A stretch of 64,000 bases of DNA from Calditrichia bacterium (lineage in GTDB: Bacteria; Calditrichota; Calditrichia; RBG-13-44-9; J075): positions 124,001-188,000 of the forward strand of contig JANQQU010000093.1 of the NCBI GenBank assembly GCA_028284905.1, given 5' to 3'. The notes beneath the pieces were generated by a model. That model saw only the letters and a program-made list of their open reading frames with translations, was not told the DNA's origin and did no database searches. Position 1 is the first letter of the stretch; each line of letters begins with the position of its first letter. The position numbers and the translations under genes were made by a program. Of this stretch, positions 43,120 to 52,654 are shown piece after piece.

Positions 43120-46100
43120 ATGAGAATTGAATTGAATCCTGTTCTAAAGATAGTGTTGATGCTATTGTTGCTTGCGCCGGTTGGTCAAAGCCTGGCCCAG
43201 CAGCAGGTAAATGTGGAAAATTACTACACCATCACCTCCCAATCCTCCCGCGGAATAACCATCGAGTTTGATTTTACCGGGTTAAAAATCGAAAAAGCCG
43301 GCGATGCGCAATCGGCTGTCAATGTTTTCGAGATTCCGGGACTAACCTTCAACTATATAGACAAAGCGCCTTTGCTGCCAGTACTTTCTCTGCCGCTATC
43401 TTTACCGGCTGGCAAGATGAATACACAACTGACGGTTCATGAAGCATTGGATTATCCCGGCCTTTTTCCGATGGTATTCGAGGATAAGCCGACGCAGCCG
43501 AATGTATCCCGTGATGTTCAGCAGCAGGCGCTTACCCGGGAAAACCCACCACGGCCGTATACTCAGCAATATCCCGACAATATTTGTACGATTGCTTCTA
43601 TCGGGCAATATCGTGATTATTTGCTTTCCGGATTGCAGGTATATCCCGTTGAAGTAACAAAGGGCGGCACCCGTTTTTATCAGAAGTTTACCCTGAATAT
43701 TATTTTTCCTGCCGGGGGAACGATTCCGAAGGGAAGTACATTTGCAACTCCGGAAACCAAAATGCTCGGGAAGCTGGTTGCAAATAAGTCCCAGGTCCAT
43801 CTAAATGCGGTCGCAGCGCCGCAAACAGCGCTCAATAAAGAAGGCGGCAGCAGTATCGATCACGACCGTCGTTTACGGGTGATTGTCGTCGAAGACGGTA
43901 TTTATCAAATTACCGGCCAGGATCTGGAAGATATCGGTCTGGATATTTCCACAATTCCTCCGAAATCTTTTAAGGTCACCAACAAAGGTCAAGATGTTGC
44001 GATTTTTCTGCGTGGAGAGCAGGATGATGTCCTCGATCCGGAAGATTATCTCGAATTTTGGGGAGAGCGAAACGAGCAGACCCTGACCGAAGAAATTCCG
44101 GAATTATACTCCGATCCCTTTTCCGATGAAAATGTTTACTGGCTGGAATGGGGAGGCGGTAACGGACTGCGGATGGTTGAAGAGAATGGCGGTATTGTCA
44201 CTGCCCAACCGGGACAGTTTAATCCCGCTTTCTATTTTTCCTCGACCCAGCATGTTGAAAAAAACAATCACTTTGAACGCCTTGGCGATGCAGATCAGGA
44301 AAGCCTCTCCTATCGCCGGGATTTGTGGTTTTTTGACTCCGGAATTCGTGCCATTGGTAAAAAGCCTTACCGTTTCGATCTGATTTACCCGGAAGAGTCC
44401 TCTACCGAGCCGGTAACTGTGACGACGATGTTGTCCGGAAAATCGTTCGGGCGGCACAATGTTATGGTTTGGTTGAATAATAGCTTTGTCGGGCAAAAAT
44501 CAGACAATTGGTTTTCCCAGGCGGCAGCGAGTATTAGTAATGAAGGTGCCTCCAGTATTCGTAACAACGATTTGCTCCATGGCGAGAATGTGCTGGAAGT
44601 GCAAATGCCCGAACTGTCCGGCGGCGCAATCGATATTGTTCTGCTGAATTGGTTCAGTATTACTTACAGCCGTGCGTACCGGGCATATAACAATGAAATA
44701 GACTTTATCCGCCCAACCTTTATTCCTTTCCCCAATACCGACTTATTCCAATTCGATATCGATGGCTTTGCTTCTCAGGATATCGAAATTTATAAAAAGG
44801 GAATTAGTAAGATCGTCAACTTCCGTATTGATGCAGAAAACGTCGGTGACAGTATCAGTTACAAAGTCTCTTTTCAGGACAATCTTACCTCGGATGATGT
44901 TGAATTTATCGCTATTACCTCGGACAAAAAGAAAAAGCCGCTGCGCATCGAGAGAGATCAGCCTTTTGATCCCGATGCACCGGAACGTTTTCTGAGAGAC
45001 GTCAATAATAGCGCGGAATTTTTGATTATTACCCACGAACGCTTTTTCGATAATGTGCGGGAATATCGCGATTACCGCCGTGGGCAGGGCATTGCCGCGG
45101 AAGTTGTGCGCGTGCAGGATATTTACGACGAATTTAATGATGGTATAAAATCGCCCCTGGCAATTCAGGAATTCCTGCGGTATGCCTTCTTCAACTGGCA
45201 GCGCACGCCGCGATTGTCTTACGTGTTGATGTTCGGCGATGCCAGTTTTAACTATAAATCTACAGATCCGGTCGCACAGGATTACGTACCGACGTTCTTC
45301 TATCAAACCCAGCAGTTTGGCGCTACCGCTACCGATTTTCCTTATGCGTTAATCGCCGGTGAAGATAACATTCCGGATTTGTTTGTGGGTAGAATTCCCG
45401 CGGCAACAAATACGAACGTGCAGAATGTAACGGCGAAGATAATAGAATATGAGCAAGGCCTTACGGTAGATGCCTGGCGAAATTCAGCGCTGTTTATCAG
45501 TGGTAACGATCGGATTACTTTCGAAACCGGGAGTCCTTTGAATAATCCCCGTCCCGCCTTTCGTTCCCAGAATTCCCGGATTATTGAATCGCTGGTTCCC
45601 AATCATATTTCCGCTATTCGTCTGAACACAATCCGCGATCAGAATTTGCCCTTCGACCCCAATTTTGGTTCCAGCAGTGATCTTGAGCGATACTTGCAGG
45701 ATGGTTTGTTCCTCGTGAATTTTATGGGACATGGTGGCGGTGGCATCTGGGCGGATGTGGATTTGATGCGCCTGGAAGATGTCGATAATTTACGGAATAA
45801 AGGGAAATATCCATTTATTACCAGTATGACCTGTTTTACCGGGGCTTTTGAAAACCCGCAAAGTTTTGGTCTGGCGCAAAAAATGTTACTGGCACCGGAA
45901 CGTGGCGCTATCGGCGTGCTGGCATCTTCCGGGCTTGGTTATTTGCATAACGACTATGCCATGATGTGGAATATTGGCCGCCTGCTATTCGATAATTCCC
46001 TGACAATCGGTGAAGTTTACACCCTGGGATCAATCCTATATTACGCGAATGGCCGTCAATATCTGGTGCAAAACGGACAGGTAATTACTACACCGGAATT

Positions 46101-48174
46101 TAACGGCGTCAAAAATGAAATGGTCTACCAATACAACTTAATTGGAGATCCCTACATCCGCCTGAATTTTTCAGAGGAAAATCTGACCCTGGAGATGGAT
46201 ACACGTAATCCGCAGCGCGGTGATACGCTGGTTATCGATGTTACTACCACCTTATCAAATGCAAATGGCTACGTCGAACTGGTTGACAGTAAATTTGATA
46301 TCTATAATAGCCTGCCGCTTTTTGGCGTTAACCAAAGTCGCAGTGTAAATCTGATTGTGCCGGAAGAATTTCCCGAGGGGACCGGCTTGGTTCGAGTATA
46401 TCTCAGCAACGGTAGCGAAGACGCTGCCGGCAAAGGGTTTATCGCGGTTAATCACTCCGCGGTAAGTTTAGTAGATGTTACCCCGGCAAACCCCGCAGTG
46501 GATGATACTGTACAAATTCTCCTGAAAATTGAAGACAAGTTTGGCGTAGATCAAGTAACGCTGACGCGTATCGATACGCCATTCATATATACCGCCACGC
46601 AGCCGGGGCCGGACACCACACTGTTTCTGGCGAAAATTCCCCCGACTTTTAAATTACAATCGGTGCCATTTGAAGTAAAAATTGAGAACAATATCGGGAA
46701 TACCAGCTTTTTTAAAGGGCTGGGCTACGTGGTTACCGATGTTCGCCCGGACGTGTATCCATTGGGAAGTTCATTAACATTTACCGGCAACCAGCAGGCC
46801 CAGCTGAAGGTCGCAGTGATCAACGACGCCGGGGCCGGTGGAGACAATACCGTCGAAGTCGACGTTAAATTTGCCGATGGTGCGGATAATCTCGCCAATA
46901 ATACCTTCTTTGCAGAAGGGCGGGTTAGTTTGAACGCCTCTGACAGTAGTTCCGTCGTTGTAGATTTTCCATTGCCGCTGGAAAGAGATAGCTTCCATGT
47001 TTTTGTGCAGACCGATATCGCACCCGGGGAAGATGTGGAGGATTTTAATCCCGCAAACAATACTTCTTCCAATGTATTGCTGCCGGTAGTCTTCAATGTA
47101 AATGCGGAAGGGCTGGATACGGTAATTGTTGGGGAGACGCATTATGCGGTTCATTTTCCTGCGGGTAGTCTTAGCGAGCCGTCTGCTGTCCGAATAGAGG
47201 TGAAGGAATTCCTCGCACCATCGGACCAAACCGGTTTAACTCCGGTTTCTCTGATTAGCCAGTCACGTTTTGACGCGTTGGAAGTGACACTGTTAAATCC
47301 GAATGCAGCTGTGCTGTCTCCATACACTATCAAGGTTGCTCTGGAACCGAATTTATTGGATCCGGAAAATGGTGATGTTACCGATATTGTTTTATACGAA
47401 CAGACCACCGAAGCACAACCGTGGATTTCTACACTCGCCCGGGCAGATGGCAATACGGGAATGATCGAAGCTTCGTTGAGCAAAAGTGCTCGATTCGCAC
47501 CATTTTTTAATAATGACAGCCGGTCACCGGCAATCGAGCTAACGGTGGATGGCAGACCGCTGCTGGAGAGTGGGTTGGTAGCATCCAATCCTTCCTTATA
47601 TATTGTTGCCCAGGATGAGAGCGGGATAAATCTGCAAAAAGAGAAAATAAATATCACCTTGAATAATCAGACGTTACCAGATGAGCAGGTGTTTATTCCT
47701 GATTCTGTTCAGCAGAACAATGTGCTGGGAATTACCCTCTTTCCGGAACTATCCCAGGGAAAACATTTGCTCAATATCAGTTTGCAGGATGTGAACGGAA
47801 ATTTCAGTCAAAAGGAATTTGAGCTGGTTGTGGCCGATGGTTTTGATATTCATGTTTACGGAAATTACCCCAATCCTTTTCGGGACGAAACGATCTTCTC
47901 GTATTTTGTGGTGCTGAATGACGACCTTGACGAGTTTGAAATCCGCTTATATACCGTTAGCGGACGCTTTATTCGCAAGATCGATTCAGACATAAATAAC
48001 CGCATCGACGACCCTGATGGGGGTGCTCGCAGAAAAGGATATAACGAATTAGTTTGGGATGGCCGGGACGAACGTGGCTACGAAGTTGCCAATGGTCTTT
48101 ATTTTGCGGTACTGAAAGGCACTTATGAAGGCCAGACGATTGAAAAGATTTTGAAAGTAGTTAAACTGAAATAA
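43120..48174 (+). CDS. porU: PorU-like type IX secretion sortase (C25 peptidase family)
   Basis: About 1,684 residues. Starts at 43078 (ATGA overlap with cdaA), 43102 and 43120 are all in frame; 43120 gives the best signal peptide (ELNPVLKIVLMLLLLAPVG, then QSLAQ). The gingipain-like C25 domain has the catalytic His in NFMGHGGGG (near residue 871) and Cys in ITSMTCFTGAF (near 905). In Bacteroidota PorU cleaves the sorting domain of T9SS cargo and attaches the cargo to the surface. After the C25 domain come Ig-like/CARDB-like segments and a FlgD-like end (YGNYPNPFRDETIFSYF, VWDGRDERGYEVANGLYF). It is longer than Bacteroidota PorU. The next gene is a PorV homologue, which strengthens the call. 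Confidence 0.9.
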   Translation: MRIELNPVLKIVLMLLLLAPVGQSLAQQQVNVENYYTITSQSSRGITIEFDFTGLKIEKAGDAQSAVNVFEIPGLTFNYIDKAPLLPVLSLPLSLPAGKMNTQLTVHEALDYPGLFPMVFEDKPTQPNVSRDVQQQALTRENPPRPYTQQYPDNICTIASIGQYRDYLLSGLQVYPVEVTKGGTRFYQKFTLNIIFPAGGTIPKGSTFATPETKMLGKLVANKSQVHLNAVAAPQTALNKEGGSSIDHDRRLRVIVVEDGIYQITGQDLEDIGLDISTIPPKSFKVTNKGQDVAIFLRGEQDDVLDPEDYLEFWGERNEQTLTEEIPELYSDPFSDENVYWLEWGGGNGLRMVEENGGIVTAQPGQFNPAFYFSSTQHVEKNNHFERLGDADQESLSYRRDLWFFDSGIRAIGKKPYRFDLIYPEESSTEPVTVTTMLSGKSFGRHNVMVWLNNSFVGQKSDNWFSQAAASISNEGASSIRNNDLLHGENVLEVQMPELSGGAIDIVLLNWFSITYSRAYRAYNNEIDFIRPTFIPFPNTDLFQFDIDGFASQDIEIYKKGISKIVNFRIDAENVGDSISYKVSFQDNLTSDDVEFIAITSDKKKKPLRIERDQPFDPDAPERFLRDVNNSAEFLIITHERFFDNVREYRDYRRGQGIAAEVVRVQDIYDEFNDGIKSPLAIQEFLRYAFFNWQRTPRLSYVLMFGDASFNYKSTDPVAQDYVPTFFYQTQQFGATATDFPYALIAGEDNIPDLFVGRIPAATNTNVQNVTAKIIEYEQGLTVDAWRNSALFISGNDRITFETGSPLNNPRPAFRSQNSRIIESLVPNHISAIRLNTIRDQNLPFDPNFGSSSDLERYLQDGLFLVNFMGHGGGGIWADVDLMRLEDVDNLRNKGKYPFITSMTCFTGAFENPQSFGLAQKMLLAPERGAIGVLASSGLGYLHNDYAMMWNIGRLLFDNSLTIGEVYTLGSILYYANGRQYLVQNGQVITTPEFNGVKNEMVYQYNLIGDPYIRLNFSEENLTLEMDTRNPQRGDTLVIDVTTTLSNANGYVELVDSKFDIYNSLPLFGVNQSRSVNLIVPEEFPEGTGLVRVYLSNGSEDAAGKGFIAVNHSAVSLVDVTPANPAVDDTVQILLKIEDKFGVDQVTLTRIDTPFIYTATQPGPDTTLFLAKIPPTFKLQSVPFEVKIENNIGNTSFFKGLGYVVTDVRPDVYPLGSSLTFTGNQQAQLKVAVINDAGAGGDNTVEVDVKFADGADNLANNTFFAEGRVSLNASDSSSVVVDFPLPLERDSFHVFVQTDIAPGEDVEDFNPANNTSSNVLLPVVFNVNAEGLDTVIVGETHYAVHFPAGSLSEPSAVRIEVKEFLAPSDQTGLTPVSLISQSRFDALEVTLLNPNAAVLSPYTIKVALEPNLLDPENGDVTDIVLYEQTTEAQPWISTLARADGNTGMIEASLSKSARFAPFFNNDSRSPAIELTVDGRPLLESGLVASNPSLYIVAQDESGINLQKEKINITLNNQTLPDEQVFIPDSVQQNNVLGITLFPELSQGKHLLNISLQDVNGNFSQKEFELVVADGFDIHVYGNYPNPFRDETIFSYFVVLNDDLDEFEIRLYTVSGRFIRKIDSDINNRIDDPDGGARRKGYNELVWDGRDERGYEVANGLYFAVLKGTYEGQTIEKILKVVKLK

Positions 48175-48186
48175 GAGAATAGTTTT

Positions 48187-49245
48187 ATGCCAAGAAAATG
48201 GTTCTTGCTTGCAAGTTGTTTATTGATCATCGGAATGGTACCGGGAAATGCCCAGGATGGCACCCGTTATGCCGGCGCTTTTTTGGAATTGGGGATTGGC
48301 GCGCGCGGTATGGCGATGGGGGAAGCATATGTCTCTATAGCCAATGATGGCTCCGCTTTTTACTGGAATCCTGCCGGTGCTTCCAGCCTGGTTCGTACCG
48401 AAGTTTCCGGGATGTACGCTTCTTTATTTAAGGGATTAGTTAAGCACTCGCATGTTGGTTTTACCCGACCGCTTTATGGTGCTGGTGCTATTTCTGTCAA
48501 TTGGGTACGATTGTCGGTGCCGGATATTCCCGAATTTGATTCAATCTTATTATATGATAATACTTCTTCCTATGATACCCGGGTGCGGGAAGCGGGGGAG
48601 ACACCCCTGGGCGTTTGGAACGAAAATGCCCTGACTGACCCGGCGTTGGGCTTTTCCGACAACAATGATGATGCGTTGTTCATAACACTTTCCAAGCAAA
48701 ATAAGGTTGATCTTGATTTTGGTTGGCAGTACTTTGTGATACCGATAACGATTCCGGTAGGATTTAACGTTAAATTAATCAGGCAATCCCTTTTAGATAA
48801 CCGGGGTTCAGCCTTAGGTTTTGACTTTGGCACCATGTTTCAATTTGGTATTGATGACTTGCTGGATGACAGTCGACTTGGAAAAATTAGTTTCGGATTA
48901 GCTGTGAAAGATTTGTGGAATACAAAAATAACCTGGAACACTCAATCCCGTCATGCTGATGAGATTAAACGCAGTTGGCATATTGGCGGATCTTATCTCC
49001 AGCCCCTGCCGCAAATTGGTGGGCAACTTACCCTCGCTTATTCAGTACAGAAAAGATATCGCTCGGTAAACAACCTGGGGTTGGAATACTTGTATTACAA
49101 TCGACTGGCAGTACGATTTGGTTTAACCAAGGAAAAATTTACGGCCGGGATTGGCCTGAAATTGTCTTTATTTAATATTGATTATGCCTTCCGTAGCCAT
49201 GAACTGGGCGGTAGTCATCGAATCAATACTTCGATACATTTATAA
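48187..49245 (+). CDS. porV: PorV/PorQ-family outer-membrane protein
   Basis: A 352-residue beta-barrel protein. Signal peptide (WFLLASCLLIIGMVPGNAQ), then the family motif GARGMAMGEAYVSIANDG followed by SAFYWNPAGASSLV, and a barrel-like remainder ending in an aromatic/hydrophobic strand. In T9SS, PorV carries folded cargo from the translocon to PorU. PorQ is a close relative, so V versus Q is not settled, but the 12-bp spacing after porU favours a PorU partner. Confidence 0.85.
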   Translation: MPRKWFLLASCLLIIGMVPGNAQDGTRYAGAFLELGIGARGMAMGEAYVSIANDGSAFYWNPAGASSLVRTEVSGMYASLFKGLVKHSHVGFTRPLYGAGAISVNWVRLSVPDIPEFDSILLYDNTSSYDTRVREAGETPLGVWNENALTDPALGFSDNNDDALFITLSKQNKVDLDFGWQYFVIPITIPVGFNVKLIRQSLLDNRGSALGFDFGTMFQFGIDDLLDDSRLGKISFGLAVKDLWNTKITWNTQSRHADEIKRSWHIGGSYLQPLPQIGGQLTLAYSVQKRYRSVNNLGLEYLYYNRLAVRFGLTKEKFTAGIGLKLSLFNIDYAFRSHELGGSHRINTSIHL

Positions 49246-49254
49246 AGTGGCTTT

Positions 49255-50025
49255 ATGAGAAAGATTGTTTTATTTGTTCTGGTGACAGGACTGATCTGTA
49301 TAATACTCGGATGTACTCAATCGACAACGGCTGATAATCCGCCTCCCAATAAAGTGCGTTTGGTTGAAAAATCGCCTAACAGTGCGCCAGTGGAAAGAGG
49401 TATCGATGCGGAGCATCCTACCGATATTTTTCCGGTGCCGGACGAGAACGGTATCTTCCTGGAATGGTATGGTTCGGACGAAACTGATTTAATCGCTTAT
49501 GATATCTACAGACGTGCCGAAAATCTAAATGGAAATTTTACCCGTGTCGGTCAGGTCTTTCAGCGGTTTGGTGAAATAGACACCTCTTTCCTGGACATGA
49601 CAGCAGGCGTTGATACGATATATTATTACTATGTCGTTGCCCGGGATGAAGATAACCAGGAAAGTGATTCGTCTGATATTGAGCAGTATAAATTGCTGCC
49701 CAAACCGGAGTCTTTAAATGCCCCGATTGGTAACAGTTTATTCGCTGGCGCCTTCGATTGGAAGTTCTCTGACGACTTCATTGCACAGTATTTTATTTTT
49801 CGTTTGGAAAAAATTGATGCAAATAACGACTACCAGCCTCATTTTCTTGCTTTGTTAGATACCGAAGGGCGTACTCAGGCCGATCAGGTTTGGACACAAA
49901 CTGAATTAGGAATAACAAGCCTGACCCCCGGAAATTATCGCTGGCGAATTGATGTGCGCAGATTCGATGAAAGGCTCAACCGGGAAGGTGCAGAGTCCGA
50001 ATGGGGAGAATTTCGAGTAGAGTAA
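49255..50025 (+). CDS. Lipoprotein with fibronectin type III-like domains
   Basis: A 256-residue protein. Signal VLFVLVTGLICIILGC with lipobox ILGC predicts lipidation. The mature part has an FnIII-like domain (IFLEWYGSDETDLIAYDIYR, YYYYVVARDEDNQESDSSD) and a second similar beta domain (FDWKFSDDFIAQYFIFRLE, GNYRWRIDVRRFDE). Starts 9 bp after porV, so it may be an accessory of the secretion apparatus or only co-transcribed. No known T9SS lipoprotein is matched. Confidence 0.8.
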   Translation: MRKIVLFVLVTGLICIILGCTQSTTADNPPPNKVRLVEKSPNSAPVERGIDAEHPTDIFPVPDENGIFLEWYGSDETDLIAYDIYRRAENLNGNFTRVGQVFQRFGEIDTSFLDMTAGVDTIYYYYVVARDEDNQESDSSDIEQYKLLPKPESLNAPIGNSLFAGAFDWKFSDDFIAQYFIFRLEKIDANNDYQPHFLALLDTEGRTQADQVWTQTELGITSLTPGNYRWRIDVRRFDERLNREGAESEWGEFRVE

Positions 50026-50118
50026 GAAAGCTTTTGTTCTTTGAATAATATTGATTAAACTATCGGCTGGATACGTTTGGCCGGGATGAACACGGTAATA
50101 GGAAGATTAAGGACTGTA

Positions 50119-50610
50119 ATGCGGGAAATGAGAATTCGTTCACTTTTATTTTGTTTTGTGATATTAAGTTGCATTTTTACAGATATTTATTCACAGGAAA
50201 ATCAATCCCGTCTAAACATAGACTATCAAGGGCGACCCGCTCAGTATGTGCTAGGGAGCGGCGATCAACTGCTAATTACAGTTAACCTGTGGGGACATAT
50301 TCTTAAACCCGGTATATACAGTGTACCGAGTTCTTATGGCATCATTGACTTGCTGTCATCTGCCGGCGGTCCCTTAAAAACAGCACGATTAAACGATGTC
50401 CGGGTGATCCGGAAAAACCAGGAAGTAATTACGGTGAACATCGAAGAGTTTATCAAAACCGGCAACCAGGATTTATTGGTTTCCCTGCAACCGGGAGATG
50501 TAATTATCGTTTCCGGAAGCATCTCTGACATTTTTGGCAGGGTGGTTGGTTTTATTCGAGATATTGCAATTATTGTAAATGTGATCGTCTTGGCTACACG
50601 CGTAAATTAG
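50119..50610 (+). CDS. SLBB-domain exported protein
   Basis: About 163 residues from the ATG at 50119, after AAGGA; TTG 50077 and ATG 50086 are upstream in frame. A signal-like segment (SLLFCFVILSCIFTDIYSQ) is followed by an SLBB domain (GSGDQLLITVNLWGHILKPG, YSVPSSYGIIDLLSSAGG, LQPGDVIIVSG) and a hydrophobic C-terminal helix (VVGFIRDIAIIVNVIVLA). SLBB domains occur in polysaccharide export proteins such as Wza, but the Poly_export domain is missing, and no capsule genes lie nearby. It may bind glycan or act in envelope assembly. Confidence 0.78.
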   Translation: MREMRIRSLLFCFVILSCIFTDIYSQENQSRLNIDYQGRPAQYVLGSGDQLLITVNLWGHILKPGIYSVPSSYGIIDLLSSAGGPLKTARLNDVRVIRKNQEVITVNIEEFIKTGNQDLLVSLQPGDVIIVSGSISDIFGRVVGFIRDIAIIVNVIVLATRVN

Positions 50611-50727
50611 ATGATTATATTGAGTCCGTTTATATAGCATAGAGTATATATTAGTATAAAGGAAAGAACGTTGAAATTAACTAGGTATAACTTTGGTCAA
50701 TCGCTTAAAACATGCGGGAGGTCACCC

Positions 50728-51882
50728 ATGTCTAAAGGTTTCGCATTGTTATTCATGCTTGTTTTATTAACAGGTATTGCTCTGGGAGAGGGGATCGGTA
50801 GCAACGGCAGTAAAGGATTACTGCACGTGCAAAGTGCCTCGACGCTGAACGCAAAAAGATTAGATTTTCGCTCGAATATGAACTTTTTTACGAAAGTCGG
50901 AGATTTTCTGGGACAGACAAAACCAGCAAATTTTACAGTGGTGAATTTCTGGGCTGTTCAGGGAAATGCATTATTAACTTATGGTATTGCTGATCATATC
51001 GATGCAACCATTACTACCCGGGTTTATCAGGATGTTCACAAAACGAACGAATTTAATACGCCTGGTGACTTATTCTTGGATATTAAAGCCGGTTCATTTA
51101 ATGTCTTAAATAATCGGATCAATCTTGGCGCCCAAACATCTTTTCGCTTTCCTACCGGTGAAGATGTGAATTATCCATTTGAAAATTATACTGCTGGCGC
51201 TCTGGAATTCGGGATTAAAGGCTTGTTCTCTTACTATGCCGATCCATTCCTGAATCACCGTGATATTAGCTTTCATGCCAATGTCGGTTGGTACAATTAT
51301 AATGATGCTGGTAAAACAATTTTTACGGCTGTTGCTCAGGATTCTTCTCTGATCGAATTTACTGCTGGGAATAACGCTACTTCATTGCAGTATGGTCTTG
51401 GTTTTATTTATCCGACAGAATTGTTTGATCTTAACTTAGAATTATGGGGAAATACATTTCTCAATCAACCGGACTCCCTGGCTCTAAGTCGCGAAGATTT
51501 TCTTTATATAACGCCATCGGTTCGTTTTAAGCCGAAATGGTGGTTCAATCTTGATCTGGGATTGGATGTTCGGGTTTCGACAGATAAAGATGAAACTGCT
51601 GCACCAGCTACATTCCTTAATCAGTTGGAATTACCGAACTATTCATCCTGGAGACTTCACTTTGGCCTGAACTTTGTTCTCAATGCCGGTGATGACCGTA
51701 TCCGTGGTGGTATCAGCGAGAATGCCGATATTCGTGACAAGGTTGATTTCTATGAGCGTTTACTCCAGGAAAGAGAGAAAACCCGCTCTATTGAAGAAGA
51801 GCTTCGCCGTCTGAAGCAGGAAAGAGAACGTGCTGAGCGCGAGCTGGAAGAACTCCGACAATTGCTGGAAGAAGAAGGCTAA
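50728..51882 (+). CDS. Outer-membrane beta-barrel-like protein with C-terminal coiled coil
   Basis: About 384 residues from the ATG at 50728, preceded by GGGAGG; the open frame to 50671 is less likely. Signal peptide (FALLFMLVLLTGIALGE), then alternating beta-strand segments (FRSNMNFFTKVGD, LGAQTSFRFPTGED, WWFNLDLGLDVRVSTD, WRLHFGLNFVLNAGDD). The end is a charged coiled coil of about 45 residues (RLLQEREKTRSIEEELRRL). A barrel followed by a coiled coil would suit a protein spanning from the outer membrane into the periplasm. Last gene before a terminator. Confidence 0.78.
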   Translation: MSKGFALLFMLVLLTGIALGEGIGSNGSKGLLHVQSASTLNAKRLDFRSNMNFFTKVGDFLGQTKPANFTVVNFWAVQGNALLTYGIADHIDATITTRVYQDVHKTNEFNTPGDLFLDIKAGSFNVLNNRINLGAQTSFRFPTGEDVNYPFENYTAGALEFGIKGLFSYYADPFLNHRDISFHANVGWYNYNDAGKTIFTAVAQDSSLIEFTAGNNATSLQYGLGFIYPTELFDLNLELWGNTFLNQPDSLALSREDFLYITPSVRFKPKWWFNLDLGLDVRVSTDKDETAAPATFLNQLELPNYSSWRLHFGLNFVLNAGDDRIRGGISENADIRDKVDFYERLLQEREKTRSIEEELRRLKQERERAERELEELRQLLEEEG

Positions 51883-51920
51883 GATTTAAAATTTGATTTT
51901 TTTTCGAAAAATACCTAAAA

Positions 51921-51949
51921 TCCCTCAGGAACCTGAGGGATTTTTTTTT
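51921..51949 (+). terminator. Intrinsic terminator
   Basis: Stem TCCCTCAG/CTGAGGGA with a GAAC loop (51921-51940) followed by nine T. It closes the folE to OMP run. Confidence 0.95.
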
Positions 51950-52080
51950 CGTTAAGACTTTATTCGCAGGAATAATCGACGCCGCCAATTTGAGGTAAGC
52001 CATAGGAATTATAGATATATGGATTGCTTGAAAAGGGAATCCGGCCGGCAAATACGGACGCTAAACCGGGAGTATGTGGG

Positions 52081-52476
52081 ATGACTGAGGTAGAAATTAT
52101 CCAACGACTACAGGCAATCAAAGCAAATGCGCTGGCTTTATATTCCAATTTTCATGTATCGGCAATCGTCGAAACCGATGACGGTAAGTTCTATGAAGGA
52201 TTTAATATAGAAAGCAGTTCCTACGGACTGACTATCTGCGCAGAAAGAGTTGCCATCTTTAAAGCATTAAGTGAAGGTGAGCGTGAATTTAGCCGGGTGT
52301 ATGTAATGAGTGACGGAGATATGCCCTGCCCACCTTGCGGTGCCTGCCGGCAAGTGTTGATGGATTATGCCCCGAATGCCGAAATCGTAATGTTTTCTGA
52401 AGATGGTGAGAAAAAAGCCGCTCCGCTAAAATCATTATTGCCCTACGCATTCGATGATTCCAAATTGCGGAAATAA
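52081..52476 (+). CDS. cdd: Cytidine deaminase
   Basis: A 131-residue enzyme deaminating cytidine and deoxycytidine. Zinc and catalytic motifs are TICAERVAIFKA (Cys and Glu) and MPCPPCGACRQVLMD (two Cys). The size fits the tetrameric short form. The ATG at 52081 is chosen because the family begins near there; the frame is open to 52024 but the extra residues are not family-like. Separate from the previous operon by the terminator. Confidence 0.93.
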   Translation: MTEVEIIQRLQAIKANALALYSNFHVSAIVETDDGKFYEGFNIESSSYGLTICAERVAIFKALSEGEREFSRVYVMSDGDMPCPPCGACRQVLMDYAPNAEIVMFSEDGEKKAAPLKSLLPYAFDDSKLRK

Positions 52477-52578
52477 TAATCGCCTGGACATCGGGCTATT
52501 TCAAAAGAAAAAGTTTAAATTTTCCCCGCCAGCTTAATATTTTCCCGCCTGCAATTTCGTAACTATCTAAAAAAAATT

Positions 52579-52607
52579 TTGGTTAGACAGCATACCATTA
52601 TTATGTT
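52579..52607 (+). promoter_or_regulatory. Possible sigma-70 promoter for proS
   Basis: TTGGTT, 17-bp spacer, TATGTT at 52602-52607, 48 bp before the proS ATG. Boxes are moderate matches only. Confidence 0.35.
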
Positions 52608-52654
52608 ATTGCTTCACTAGAATTAAACGGCTATAAATTCAGCAAAGGAAGATA

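Noticed and set aside
51960-52148. 62-codon minus-strand frame ending QIGGVDYSCE
   Set aside because: It looks somewhat protein-like, but it overlaps the start of cytidine deaminase, has no ribosome site and matches no family I know.
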